From NCBI RefSeq assembly GCF_000315625.1, contig NW_005434667.1, forward strand, positions 541,423 to 605,422: a stretch of DNA of 64,000 nt, read 5' to 3'. The translations under genes were made by a program, and so were the position numbers. The DNA is from Guillardia theta CCMP2712 (lineage: Eukaryota; Cryptophyceae; Pyrenomonadales; Geminigeraceae). Below are positions 10,590-26,405 of this stretch, piece by piece. The first letter of the stretch is position 1. Each line of letters starts with the position of its first letter. The notes below the pieces were generated by a model that was given only the letters and a program-made list of their open reading frames with translations, made no database searches and was not told the DNA's origin.

Positions 10590-13500
10590 ATGGAGACTAA
10601 GTCATGGGACGATATATTAATTCACGAGAAGGAGGAGAACAAACGCTTGTACCAACAGAAGAAAGATCTTGCAGAAAGGGAAAAGAACCTCGCAGCTCGG
10701 ATTGCTCTGCTGAGCGAACAGAAGAAGTCACTGGATGATGGCAAATCTGTGGACGCCGTCAGCAGAGACAGCAAAGTCATCGCTCTGCAGGACAAACTCG
10801 CTGCCCTCACTCAACAACAGAAAGAGTTGGAGCTGAAGCTCAGCGCTGCGCAGAGGAAGTCTCTTCCTGCAACCCCTGAGGGTAAGAAACGACCTGCTTC
10901 AGCTGGTGCGCACAAGCAGGCCGCGCCAGCGCAAGCCATGGCGCAAGGAGATCCACATGATGCGAGGTTTGTGATCAATGACCTGAAGCAAAAGATCTTG
11001 CAGACGAACATCCAGATCAAGAATTTGGAGGAGGAGAAAGCCATGGCAGACCTTGATTCGACACTCAACCTGTATTCCAACAATGCGTTGTCCAACGAGA
11101 ATGACCTCAAGGAATTCGAGAGGTTGAAAGAAGAGCTCAAGAACAGAGAGGCAAAGTACATCCTGGCAAAGAGCAGGTTCGACTCGCTGGACCAAGAGTA
11201 CAAAGAGTACTTGGAGAAGCATAAGGAGTTGATGAACCAGGCCGACGACGTCCAGAAGCAGATCATGGACCAGCAGAAGCAGCAACGCGCAGTCGAGGCT
11301 CAAATCAAGCAGCTGAAACTTCGTCGAGACCACGAGACGGACCTGAAGAGCATACTGGAGGACATGAAGGAAGAGCTGTCCCTTCTCAAGGAGGAGAATC
11401 AGAAGCTGAAGGAAGACAGCATGAGTGGTGAGTCAATCATCGCGCAGTCGGAAGTTCAATCCAAGGAGGTGGTGAAGCTGCAAGAAGAGAACGAGACCCT
11501 GCTGCAGAGCATCAAGGACAATCAAACACGGGCGGAAGAGCTGAAGACGCAGCTGGCCGATGCCAAGGAGATTCAGTCAAAGCTTGCTAAAGAAGTGAAG
11601 GCGCGAGAGAAGGAGATGATGGAGATGATGAAGACGCACGAGTCCTTGACCAACTCCCTGCGAGAATTCATGCAATCAGCAGAGGAGGGGAAGGATGCGG
11701 CAGACCTGCTCCATAACAGTTCGATCATTCCCGGTAGCTCAGAGAAGCCCACCAAGGCGCAGGTATGTTCCATTGCTTACTACGATCTGTTCGCTGATGC
11801 ACTGATTAGGAGGAAGAGGGAGCGTTGAGGGCTCTTGAGCAAGTGATGGAGCATGTAGAGGCCAAGGGGATGCGCCCGTCAACGCTCTTTACGGGATGGG
11901 ATGACAATTCCGATGGTTTCGTATCCCAGGAGATTTTTGTGGAAGGGATGATGGCGTTGCGAGCTGGTCTACAGAGAGAGGAAGTTCGACGACTGTTCAA
12001 GAAGTATCTGAGCAATGCAGAGAGGTCAGAGTTGTCGGAAGACGAATTCCACAAGATGATGCAAGACGGTGAAGAGGCGCTTGCAAGGAAGAAAGAAGCA
12101 GCCGCGGGTGGTGGAGAGGACGTGAACAGGCTGAAAGCAGAAATCAGGAAATTGAGGGCTGTCAATGGCCAACTTCTTCAAGAGAAGGTTTGTTTCTTCA
12201 CGGCGACGATCGCATTGAAGTGTGCCGAACAGGATGAGATGTTTCAGAAGCTGAAGGAAGCCGACAGAATGAGGAAGTCCACGGTATGTTGTTGACGGCG
12301 ATGAGATGGAATCTTGATGAGCTCCTGATGTGATGTGACGACTATGACGATTCTTCTGTACCGCATCGTCCCTTGAGCATCGGCCATGCTGAATGGTCCT
12401 CTCCAGGTCAAGAGCGGAGAGCTGGAGAGCGCTGAGAGGCTTCGAGACCTGCAAACTCGTCAAGTCGGCGTCCGATGCTGAAGAGTTAGACCTGACTGGA
12501 GGTGCAGGCGGCGGAGATCAGGAAACTCGAAGAAGAGCTGTCGCTGGCCAGGTACAACGAGAAAGATCTCGAGCGACTTGTCGAGGCTCGCAACCTTTCG
12601 GAGTCTCACGACAAGACCTCTGCCTCTTTGTCCAGCAAGAAGACCAACTGTTTGGTGAGAAAGAGCTCAGGGAGTGCAAGACAGAGACAGAGAAACGAGT
12701 CAGAGAGAGGGAGAGGGAGGTAGGGTCTGGGGAGGGTCTGGGGAGGAAGATGAGGGTGAAATGTGTACAGCCTTGGGGAGGAGGAGGAGGAGAAGAAGAA
12801 GAAGAGGATGGGAGGGTGTGACGGACACCTCCAGATCCTCAACTTGTCCTCGTTCAAGCTGGAGGAATGGAAGGACGAGGAGCCCACAACCTTCTTCTCC
12901 ATCGACTTCTTCGCGCATGAGACGCAAGTGACCAACCCCGTTACCGGCCTTGAAGTGAGCTTGGGATGGAGCCGTGAGTTCGAGCTGGAGGTCGACGACG
13001 TCTTCCTTGAGTACGTGGAGAGAGAGTCGATCATCCTCGACCTCATGAGGAGGACGAGTGGTGAAGTTCCCTTCTCCCGCATGGCGTCGGCTGATGTTCG
13101 CCTCGCCCCGCTCATGGAGGATGCTGGCATCCTGAACCAACGTCTTGAACTCTTCGGCATTGACGGAAAGAAACTTGGCTACGTCGTTGTGAACATCCGC
13201 ATGAAGGACTCCATCGCTCCCCTCGTGGCCTCCTATCGTAGAATCAAAGACAGGACCTCAGAAGCCGCGAGCATGGAAGCTGCCGCCTTCTTCCGCCACA
13301 TCTCTGTTCCTCTGGACCAAATCGTCCTCAACGTCATCGTCGTGCGCTGCCAAGGGCTGCGGTCCTCTCGCTACGGCGTTCTGCCATGGCCGTACGTACA
13401 GTACGAGCTTCCAGGGTCAGGGGAGGACCCGCACACGACCAAGACGGTGGAGAAGGAAGGAAACCCCGTCTACGAGGACAGGAGGAGCTGGAGGTTGAAG

Positions 13501-16500
13501 AGCCCTGCGACTGCGTTCGCACTGCGAGACCTCGAGCTGGAGGTCTTCGTGTTTGATGACAATGAGACAGACGACCTGCAGGTACGTCGAACACTCACGA
13601 TCCTTCCACTCCCTCTCCTGCTCCCTGCCCTTCGTGTGCCTCTTCCTCCTTCGGTCGCTGGCTACCATTTCCTGCGATCTGCTCGTCTCTGGCACTTTAT
13701 ATCTCTTGTTTTGGATTTGCTGCCTCACTCGCCTTGCAGGCGTTCGTCGGGCTAGCGAAAGTCAGTCTGGCCCAGCTCTTCCAACAGGACAGCCCCAAGA
13801 TCGATGGAGATTTTCGGCTGCAAGACAGCAGAGGAGCGGAGAATGGCACGATTTCCTTGCAGATCTCCTGGTCCAGAAGCGAGACCTCCTCCCCTGCCCC
13901 TTTTCCCGTTGAGGGCTCCGAGAAGAAGGCAGCTCCGAAAGAAGCGTCCCCGCAGGATAGCATGAAAAAGTTCTTCGATCTGATATCAAGAAGAGGACAG
14001 GATCACCTCAAGTCTTTCGATGAGATCGATGCGAAGAAGGACGGCATAATAGACGAAGACGAGTTCATGGCGGAGATGGAGAAGCATTCCTCCTCGATCT
14101 CAAAGTCGGAGGTGACGGCAACCCTAAACTGCCATTTCCTCCTCGTTCTCCTTAGATCTTCCCATTGAGCTCCTCCAACCTACTCCGTGCTCAGTCTCAC
14201 TCCGCTCGCAGGCAAAGAGTCTCTTCCAACACATGCGCGAGAGACGAGGAGCGATCGATGTGGCAAGCTGGCACTTGAATAGCCTTCCTACCCTCAAGAC
14301 TGCGATTATCACAGCTAATCCCCCTGAGATAGAAGGAAACATTGTCTTCCTCCTCAAGAATTTATCGGTTTGTCTCTTTTCCTCTGATTTCCCCTACTTC
14401 ACAACCTCACCATGTTCCCTCCTCTTTCAAGTGTCATTCTGACTTGCCTACCAGTTCAACACAGACTTGCTTTCAGTTTGCGACCTCTTGAAGTTTGAGG
14501 TTGAGGTTTCGAGACTTGAAGACAGAAAGCAGACAAGTCGGGTCTACGAGACACCCTCACGTGACAAGTCGCTCTCGACGTTCGAGAAGTTTGCGATCAG
14601 AGTCGGCCAGGAGCAGGTGAGCAGCGGCAGACGCTTTTGCTGTTTTGATCTTAAGGCTGTCCAGGATGTTGTGACGAGGCTGGAGCCGATCTTCTCTCAG
14701 AGTTCAACGTCGGAAGTTCACCTCACCCTCGCGGTGAAAGGGGTGACTTTCGATCGTGTGCTACAAGAGAAGCAAGTGCTGGCAACCTGCAGGCTCGACC
14801 TCAAGAAGCTTTGGAGGGAAGGGAAGGACCGAGAAGAGCTCGCGAGCCCTGTACGCTCCTCTCTCCCCTCGGGGCTCTGTTGACTCATGGCTCACCAGAT
14901 CATGGATGCAAGGCAGCATGAGGTTGGGACTGTAAGGGGCTCGCTCTATCTGATGCAGGTGCTCACCTCCTTCCTCCTCCCTTCCTCCTCCTCTCCTGTC
15001 TTGTCCCATCCTTGAGTCTTGTAGGTGACTTGCTGCCGCAGCCCCTGTCCAAGATCGAGAAGCTGGTCACAAAGGCAGCAGAGGCCGAGCAAAAGGCTGC
15101 GAAACAGAGCGTGTCCTCCTCCTTCTCCAAGCTGAAGCCAGGCACCGGCCATATCCAGCTCCAGCTCCAGCAGATCAGTCTGCAGGATCCCTCTGACCCA
15201 GCGATCAAGGAGGCAGGGGCGAACTTGTGCGTCTCTGCCAACTTCTTCGACCTGCAGACAGCAGAGGAGGAATGGAAACAGCGATCCTCCTCCTTCGACC
15301 TGGTGAGCTCAGGCGAGCCTGTGCTTGGCAGCTCTGATCCGCCTCCTTCAGCCGCAGTCTCTCCATCTGAACCACATGATCGAATTTCCCATCGACGCAG
15401 AGCACAACGAGAGTCACCTGAACTACTTCGTGCGCTGCTTGAAAGCAGATGAGGACAGAGACAGGGGAGCGATCAAGGTCCTGCTGCTCAACAGCCCCAA
15501 GGACGGTGGAGAGGAAGGAGGCGAAGCTGCCAAGGTGCTGGCTGTCTCTCAGCTCTCCATCTTCGACCTCCTTCACCTTCGGCCGGAGGACAACCAGGTC
15601 GGTCAAGTCCGACGTGTCCCTGATCGCTGACCGCGAGCTAGCAGGAGTTGAAGTGCAGCGCAAGGCTGCTGGAGCCAAAGACGTCCAGAGTCATGGGAGA
15701 GGTGGTGGCGACCTTGAAGTTGCAGAACCTGAACATATTCAACTTCACGAGTTGCACTTTCAGCCCCCATGACCTGGAGAGGCACGTGGGCATCTTGCTG
15801 AAGAGTGTTGCTCTTCGCCCCAGCGCGCATGTCAGGGACGTGGAGAGAGTGAGTCTGGTCGTCGATCTTGAAGGTTGCGCGAGTTACAGGTCAAAGGCTG
15901 TGTTTGTCAAGGAGACGTCAGTTGACCAGGTGCTGTGGGAGGCATCGTAATGCTGCTGACGTCACGTCAGAAACTGCGAGAGAGATTGTCTCTGAATGAG
16001 AAGATCCTGGTTGACGTGGACAAGTATCCTCTGATCAGCTCGAAGCTCGCCGCAGGGAGGAGGATGGAAGTCAACATCACGTTGATCAGCGCCAGCGATT
16101 CATCCGTCGTTGCCGAACTCCACGAGACCTCACTGGTGCTGTCGGCGGAGCTCGCAATGGACGCGTTTGACCTGTTTGGTATCAGAGTCTGGAGCAAGAC
16201 CTGCGTGACCGCGAGTTCGAGCTGAAGGACAAGGCCGGGCAAGTAGCTGCTATTTGCAAGATCGACTGGTTGGCCGACAAGGCTGTGCCGGTGAGTGTTG
16301 GAGTGACGCTGAAAGTTCTTGACGAGTCAGCAGGCTGCGGGCAAGGTTGAGGTCCCGACGAGCAAGCTCGGTTTCACCTTGAAATCTGTGATGACGAACA
16401 ACCCGCCATGGCCTCGCTCACATGTTTACAGCTGTCGTTGGAGAGCGGCGACCAGTCCAAGAGCGAGGAGGTGGAAGACGTTGTGGTTGAGCTGAAGGTG

Positions 16501-18283
16501 GTGGGAGAGGTCAGCTGAAGCTCGGCTGTGCTCTCAACTTTGACACTTATGCCTTGCAGAGAGTAGGGGATTACAAGAAGGCTCCTTTGAAAGAGCTTGC
16601 AGATTCGGATGAGACCTTGAATGTGAGCTCTGAGATTTCCTCGTGCGAATAGACTGATTTTGAAATGTTTCGATGAAATCAAGGTTGACCTCTCAGACCT
16701 GGCAGACACCAGCAGCCAGAAGAGCTGGAGGGATTTGATCTCAAGCAAGAATTCCCAACAGGGCAACCCGATGACTCTAGAGCTGATCGTTTCATCGTCC
16801 AAAGGAGAACAGGCTGAAGAGATGTGCAGAGGAAGGTAATGCGAGGAGCGTGTGGCTGTCGAGGTGGGAGAGCTGAACCTGCGACAGGATGGAATTTGGA
16901 GATTGGATAGCTGGGGATGTTGAGGACCGAGAGGTCAAGGTAGACCTCAAGGGCAAGGTGAGGGCAAGGAGGGGAGCAGTGGAGCGAGGGGAAGAGGAGA
17001 AGGAGGAGGAGGAGGAGGAGGAAGGTGATCCGAAGAACGCAGGACGATCAAGGGATGGGACAAGCAAGAGTGTCGGTGCAGTGCCAGCGTGCGCTGAGGA
17101 CAGTCGGGATGAGGAGCCAAGAGCGAAAGGTGGAGGCAGCAACCGAGGCTTCACAGTACGTCTCAGTGAGTCCACCTGACCGGGGGCGGGCGGGTCAGGA
17201 AGTAACTCGTTGCTGGCAGTGGACTAGGAAAGGTCTCCGTCACGTCCTGTCAGAAGGAGACAAGAGCTCGAACCTGGTCGTCACTGTTGACGTCAGACCT
17301 CTCCTCCTTCTCCTGCTATTCGTCCGAGTTGACAGTCTGGCAGTCCATGGCCTTCAAGGACGGCATGCTGTCCAACAAGTTCGCGAGCAACAAGGGCCCC
17401 GTCTTCCTGTCCGTCGACCTCTTCCAAGACGATCAGCTCTACAGCAAGGTGCTGATCAGACCGTGAAGTCGATCGCGAGCTGAAGTGTTGGTCGGAGAGG
17501 AGAGGAGAAAGGAGAGGAGAGGTTTCCCCATCTTCCCTTCTGATCGGTTCCCTATCGATGGTGGATTGCTGGTGATGGTGATGATGGATGGAATGTAGTG
17601 ACAGCGATGACGATGACGATTGCGATGAAAACTTTGAATGTGATCAAGTGATTTTGCTAGGGGAACGACGAGCTCGCCATGCAGGGGACGGATGCTTACT
17701 TACTCCAGGTTTCGCAACCTCTCTTCTCCTGCTCCCCCACCCCACTCCCCTTCCAACTTCCTCCTTACTCTTGGCAGGATCGCATGACGTTCGGGGACAG
17801 CTTCCTCTTTCCCACGGGCGAGAAGTTCGTGAAGAACCGAGAGAGGATGTTGAAGAGGAAGGAGAGCGAGGAGGTGACGGGGGAGGGGGAGGGGGTTGAA
17901 CGTGCTGACTGCTGGTTGCAGTTGTCAATTGAATGTCTAATGTATCAAGAACCCTGGAAGGCAGGAACGACGTGCTGTGCTCGAGGTTCAGTTACGCAGA
18001 AACGATGGAAGGAGAGCGAGGGAAAGAAGATTCAGGTTTGCTCAACAAGCTGCTGCTTCTGCTGCTGCTGCTGCGATCAAGGAATATTTATGATCATATT
18101 GGTTCACGATAGTCTGATGTGGAAGTTGTATTTGCCTTGCCCTTGGTCTCGTCCCCCCATCCCTTGTGTCTTGATGACGTTGTCTTACTGATTCTCGCTT
18201 GCCAGGTGGAGCTCATGGATGGGAACGAGGTGGTTGCTGTTGCGAGTGTGGAGGTTTATTACAAGACATGTAATCTTGTGTGA
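10590..18283 (+). CDS. RPGRIP1/RPGRIP1L-like ciliary protein: coiled coil, EF-hands, multiple C2 domains
   Basis: About 25 exons. Confident ones: 10590-11762, 11810-12187, 12233-12283, 12407-12463, 12508-12654, 12835-13581, 13740-14111, 14212-14367, 14455-14616, 14665-14850, 14899-14958, 15042-15302, 15352-15597, 15645-15929, 15971-16135, 16186-16290, 16334-16387, 16432-16509, 16560-16622, 16684-16835. Later exons to the stop at 18283 are less certain. The N-terminal 390 aa is nearly continuous coiled coil. An EF-hand-like loop (DDNSDGFVSQEIF) lies in exon 2 and another (DAKKDGIIDEDEF) in exon 7. The C2 region with TTFFSIDFFAHETQ and VDDVFLEYVERESIILDL matches the first C2 of RPGRIP1L. A second C2 follows (WPYVQYELPGSG through AFVGLAKVSLAQLF), then several weaker C2-like beta units. 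RPGRIP1L organises the ciliary transition zone. It could instead be two adjacent genes. Confidence 0.72.
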
Positions 18284-18546
18284 TGTTGCAGAATATCAAG
18301 TAAATATCAATGACAAATTCTTCTAATTGGTCGTCTGACATGCGCACGAAGCAAGTCAGTTGCTACTCAAGCTTTCTCTTCCTTGAGTTGTCTCCTGCTG
18401 ACATCTCATTCGATTCTCTTGACATTGTCCACACCTGAAGTCTTCGACTCCGCGTGCGAAATGTGAACTCCCTGCTTGCTGCCTAACAGGATCCCAAGAA
18501 AGTTACAATCATCATCATCATCATCATCATCAACAACAACAACATG
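18284..18546. other. Short tail-to-tail gap with an ATC/AAC microsatellite
   Basis: This 260-bp gap separates two convergent genes. It contains a run of ATC repeats followed by AAC repeats at about 18508-18543. It presumably holds both 3' untranslated regions; no other feature is seen. Confidence 0.5.
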
Positions 18547-21322
<2,776 letters not shown>

Positions 21323-22225
21323 GGCAGGGGAGATGTAATCATCGCTGCTCTCCTTCCCTCCTTCCTGATGTAGATCAAATTAATCAACAAAAGTACAGGT
21401 TGCAACGCTTCTCCTCTATCCCACACGTCCTCCCCTCCTTTCCGTTGCCTTGCCTCCCTTCATCTCCTCCCCTCGCTCTCTCCCTCTCTCCCTCGCCCCC
21501 CTGTCCGCCCCCCCTCCCGGTCTGCCCTCCCTCCCCTCGATTTTGCTCGGCCCCCCTATTAACGTAAATCCGCCCACTCGTTTCCCTCCTGCAACCCTCC
21601 ATGGCCGTACCCTCCCGCCCCCTCCTCCTCCTGGCGGCCCTCACGACGCTGCTCCTGTCTTTGTTCGACTGAAAGGCGGAGCGGAGGGTGGAAGGGAGAG
21701 CGAAGGGAGGAAGGGAGAGTGAAGAGGATAATGAAGGACTTGCACTAGAGCTCGGCATTCTTCCTTCGAGGCGCTGGAGGACCAAGGTCCAAGCACGTGG
21801 CTCAATGCTCAGCTTACAAACATCTCCGGCCTATAGTTGTTTCCGTTGAAGGGAAGCGATTCATACAGGAGCACTCTCTTCCTTACCTCGAACAAGCTCT
21901 CCCTTCCTCTCGGCCCACCCCATGACACACTCATCACAAAACTCCGTCCTCCTCAAACCTTTGCCCGCAGTCTCTTCGTCAAAGTGGCGATAGATGAATC
22001 ACAGATGGATCACAGATGTAGACGCTGTGAAGCTGAACGGAAGAGATGTACAGAGCACAATCTAACAGCATTCAAATACCCACACCTCACACAGACAAGT
22101 ATCAAACAAACAACTTCTACCTTCTTACCAGACAACAGCATTCTCGACTCATCATCTTCTCTTACATTTATTAACACGTTCGCCTCCCAATCTTATTCCC
22201 CCTCATCAACGAAGAGAGGTACTTC
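21323..22225. other. Intergenic region, pyrimidine-rich in the first part
   Basis: 21430-21560 is strongly C/T-rich on the plus strand (CCCTC, CTCCC words). 21660-21735 is purine-rich. 21840-22225 looks like ordinary 3' flank of the gene that ends at 22226. No coding signal is convincing. Confidence 0.5.
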
Positions 22226-25200
22226 TCAATGCACCTGTCCCACTCCAGCAGCTTGCTGACCTATCTCCACATTCCCCAGTGAGGCCTCATCTGGTTGCAC
22301 GATCTTCTCTTCCTCCCCTCCTCTTTCCACTGCAATCTCAACATTCTGGTTTCCTACAGGAGCATCGCTCGCCTCCTTGATGGTCTTGAGTTCAGGTTCC
22401 ATCTTGACAGGTTCGATCCCTTCCAGGTATCGAGGAGAAACAGAACTCTCTACCCAGAACGTCTGCAGCGCCCACCAGTCAGCCTCCTCGAAACCTCCCG
22501 CACAACACGCCTCCTCACCTTCATCTCTCCCTTCCCTTTGATTTGGATCGTGCCGCGAGGGACCAGGTGAACTTCCGTCCCCTCTGCCTGTTTCTTGAGC
22601 ACCTCGGCAGCTCGCTCGGAGCAGTGGATCTTGAGAGCCTCGGAGTTGGACTCCATGCGCGAAGCTGTGTTCACCGTGTCTCCGAAGAGACAGTATCGCA
22701 GGTTCCTCGTCCCCACCACGTTGGCCACCACTGGCCCGCAGTGGAAGCCGACTCGGATCTGCACGGTGCCCTTGGAAGGATCGTCAAGGTCGACGGGGGT
22801 CGACTGCGCAGCCTTGATGGCTCCGATGGCGAAGCGAGCGATCCTCAAGGCGTGGTCGAAGGGCTGGTCCTCCACCAGGTTGGTCACCGCCATGTACGCA
22901 TCGCCGATGGTCTCGACCTGGAGGAGCGCAGCTCTTACTCTCCTCGCACGTGGTCAGGGCAGAGCACTCACCTTGAAGACGCCGTAGGTGCTGGACAAGC
23001 GGTCGAAGACCGAGTAGAGCCGGTCGAGCATGTTGGAGACCTTGACGGGGTCGAGGGTGCTGCTGATGGTTGTGAAGCCGACGATGTCGGAGAAGAAGAT
23101 GGTGACCATGTCACGGCGCTCAGGCTCGACCTTGCGACCTTCGCGCAGAGCGTTTGCAACGTGACGCCTGCGAGCAAGGATTGTCATGGCATGAGGTGAC
23201 AGGCAGCGGGCAGAAGGCAGCAGAAGAGGAGGAGAGAGCAAACAGGCGATGCTCACGGGAACACGTCGTATAGAAGCTCCTCGTGCGACTTTCCACTAGC
23301 ATTTGACGGCCTGTGCGGTTGATATCCTGATATCAAGCTCGAAATTGGCCCGGCATGCTGAGCATCCAGAGCCTTCAGGCGGCGCTCGACCTCCTCGAAG
23401 GGAGGGCGGAAGACAGGGTTCTTGTGCCAGCAGTCCTTCATGATGCTCACCACGTCCGAGGGACACGCGGGAGGGATGGCAGGACGCTTGTCCACCGGCC
23501 GTTTGAGATCGGCCACCTCCTCCAGCACCGTCCTGGTATCCTCTCCCTCATACGGATCCCTGCGGCTGTACACCTCTGCGAGCACGATGCCGAAGGCATA
23601 CACGTCGGTCTGCGGAGTGTTGGTCCCTCCGTTGAGCAGCTCGGGGGCCATCCACAAGGGAGTGCCGCAAGCTCCCAGCTGCTTCTTCTGGCTGAGACCG
23701 AAGTCAGCGACCTTGGCTCGGAACTTTGAGTCCACCAGGACGTTCTGTGCTTTGAGATCGCCATGGACGATGAGCGGGTCTGCTGCATGAAGGAAGCGCA
23801 CGCCCTGAGCGATGTCGCGGAGGATGGGAAGGATTGTCTCCCCCTCGATCACCATGGTCTCGTTGTGGAGCAAGTCGTACAGAGACCCGTGATCCATGCA
23901 CTCCATGATGAGCATGGGCTCCGTGTTCCTGTCTCCGATGATCGCGCCCATGACGGTGGTGATGCAGGGGTGGCGGAGCTTGGAGAGGATACGCATTTCT
24001 TGGACGAAGTTAGCCTTGAGCTCGGCGTGCTTGTCCTTCTTGAAGACGCAGAAAGACAGGAGGCCAGATTCCATGTCATCATCATCGTCAGAAGATTTGT
24101 TATGAGAACCCGAGCTCAGACCCATCACAGATCCTGTACCATTGGTAGAGAATCCTTTCAAAGATCCCCGAGTGAAGTGTTTTGACGATCCCGGTCCTGC
24201 AGCCATACTAGCATGTGCAGCGTTAGGAACAACCTGGTTTGTTGAGCTTTTCTTGCGGTCCTTGTTCTTCTTCGGGGGGATCACCCTCTTGACCGCTACT
24301 GTCGTTCCTCTGTACTCAGCTTGCACAACAAGTCCGAAGGTGCCACGTCCAAGGATCTCGACGGGGTTGTTGTACTGAAGCTCATCAGGCCTGACCAGCC
24401 ACAGGGAGTCTTGTTTCCTGATCTGATGCTGCAGCCAGAGCCAGACCAAAACCATCAAAACCAAGACAACAGGAACGACGATGACAGGGATGAACCAGGC
24501 AAGGCTGAGACAATTAGACCCCGAACGAACTGAGTAACTGTCACAAACACATTCTCCTTGTGCTGTTGGAATATGATGAGTGCCGTACTCAGCCACGCAG
24601 TCACGACTTTTGACTTCAATGAAAAGCGGGGACTGTGATATCTGCACGCCGTCTGCGAAGATTTCCACCAGCCATTGACCCTTTTCCGCAATGTCCAGCG
24701 ACAACCTGTACTGATAGCTGCCCAGCGCCTCTGCCGTGCCCTCCTGGATAGTCAAGGTGTGAAGCTTGAAGCTGACGTTCAGGTTAGCTCTCTGAAGGTT
24801 GTCCAGCACCCTGCAATCCTTCTCAGTGATGACTCATCTCTACTCTCCCTCTTTCTCATCGTATCTCTCCCTTCCCCCTCCCCTTCAATCCCCTCCCTCC
24901 TCCCACCCCTCCTCCCTGGCTGGGTCTTGCCATCACCTGAAGATAACCGAAGTCTTCTGCGACGTGATGCCGCACACTGACATCTTGGGACATCCTACCT
25001 TGTTCTTGACATATGCTGCAGCTTGAGTGCTGTTGATTTCCTGGAACACATCCACGTCGAAGGCCTGAGTGCAAGGCTTGCAGACACACTGTGACCCCGA
25101 CGGACACGTTCGCCCCTGGCTTGAGCATCCGTCCGCTACATCCTGGGGGCTATTCTTGAAGTATCCTGGGGGACATACGATGGAGTCATAGATCGCTGTA

Positions 25201-26405
25201 CCTCGGATACACTCCATCTGGCCCGTGACGGGGTTCTTGGCGATGAAGTCCAGCGACTCTTGCATGTTCCTTAGCTCCATGTACGACAGCGTCGGGATCC
25301 ATCCCGCTGACCCACTGGCCTTAGCGGCAGGGTCCGTCGCCTTCATCTCCATCAAAGCTCGTTGCACCTCTCGCTGTAGACACACAATACTCATTAGCTC
25401 TCCTCCCCCCCCGACCCCCGCCCTCCTTTTACCTGCACTAGCCAGTTGACATGATCGAGCGCCGCCACGTTCCACTGGGGATACAAGACCGTCGAAGACT
25501 CGAAAGGGTACGGCTGGCCGTTCTCGTATACCTTGACTGGCGCCAGATACCGGAAATACGACTTCTTCGTCTTACCCTGCCGACACGTACAAGACGTCAG
25601 TCCCTTCCAAGGCACAGCTCAGCACTCGCCCACCTCGCTCTCCATCAGCTCGATCTGGTTGGTGCGTACGAAGCCGACGTCGACCTTCTTTTGGTACACC
25701 ATGTTGACCACAGTACCTTGGTTGGACGTGAAGACCAGCTGGGCAGGGTCTTGGATGTAGTTCAGGCCGTTGTCGACCATGACGCGGAACTGCGCTTGCC
25801 CCGACCCCAGCCCGGATATCGAAGCCGCCGCAACTGCACAAAACAACAGTCTGTCAGCCCAGCATGTCACGTCGGCGATGCGTCAGGCGGCAGCCCTTAC
25901 TTGACTTGTCCTTGAGGTCTGCGATGGTTTTGATGTCCGTCCTGTCGGCTCGGACGAAGATGACGCCTCCAAACAGGGTGAAGTCGTACGTCTTGTCGCC
26001 AAGCTTCTGCGCTCCTATCTGGCTTACCAAGGACGAGGCTCCGTACTGAGACTCGATGCAGGAGTAGGCAGACGGGTTGACGTAGATGAAGTCGACGAAC
26101 TTGGTCTCTACCCACGTGTAGAGGGTGGTGAAGTTCAGAGGTACCATGGTGAAGCTGATCTTAGGATAGAAGACGTCTCCGAGCTTCCTGTTGAGGTACT
26201 CTCCGAAGGTGAGGTTGAACTGCTCGTAGGCAGCATCGACGCCTCGGATAGCGAGCACGCCTACTTTATAGGAGTACTGTGTGACTGTACTTGGGAGGGT
26301 GACGTTAGGAGCTGGGCAGGAGGAGGCGTCGACAGTAGTATAAGGAAAGAGAACGGTCAGGGCGAGAAGGAAGAGGGGAAGTAATCGAGGAGAAGGAAGA
26401 ACCAT
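22226..26405 (-). CDS. Receptor protein kinase-guanylate cyclase with PhnD-like ectodomain, copy 1
   Basis: Eight minus-strand exons give 1223 aa: 26405-25901, 25833-25634, 25576-25433, 25373-24937, 24810-23257, 23167-22972, 22917-22519, 22462-22226. Order: signal peptide (about 1-27); a periplasmic-binding-like domain of the PhnD/phosphonate-binding type ([45 protein letters not shown]); a Cys-rich stretch around CPPGYF; a membrane helix ([20 protein letters not shown]); a kinase ([32 protein letters not shown]); and a cyclase ([34 protein letters not shown]). The Glu and Cys at the base-selecting positions indicate GTP as substrate. The exon-8 tail differs from that of copy 2. It is transcribed away from the shared 4.9-kb spacer. 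The ligand is unknown. Confidence 0.87.
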
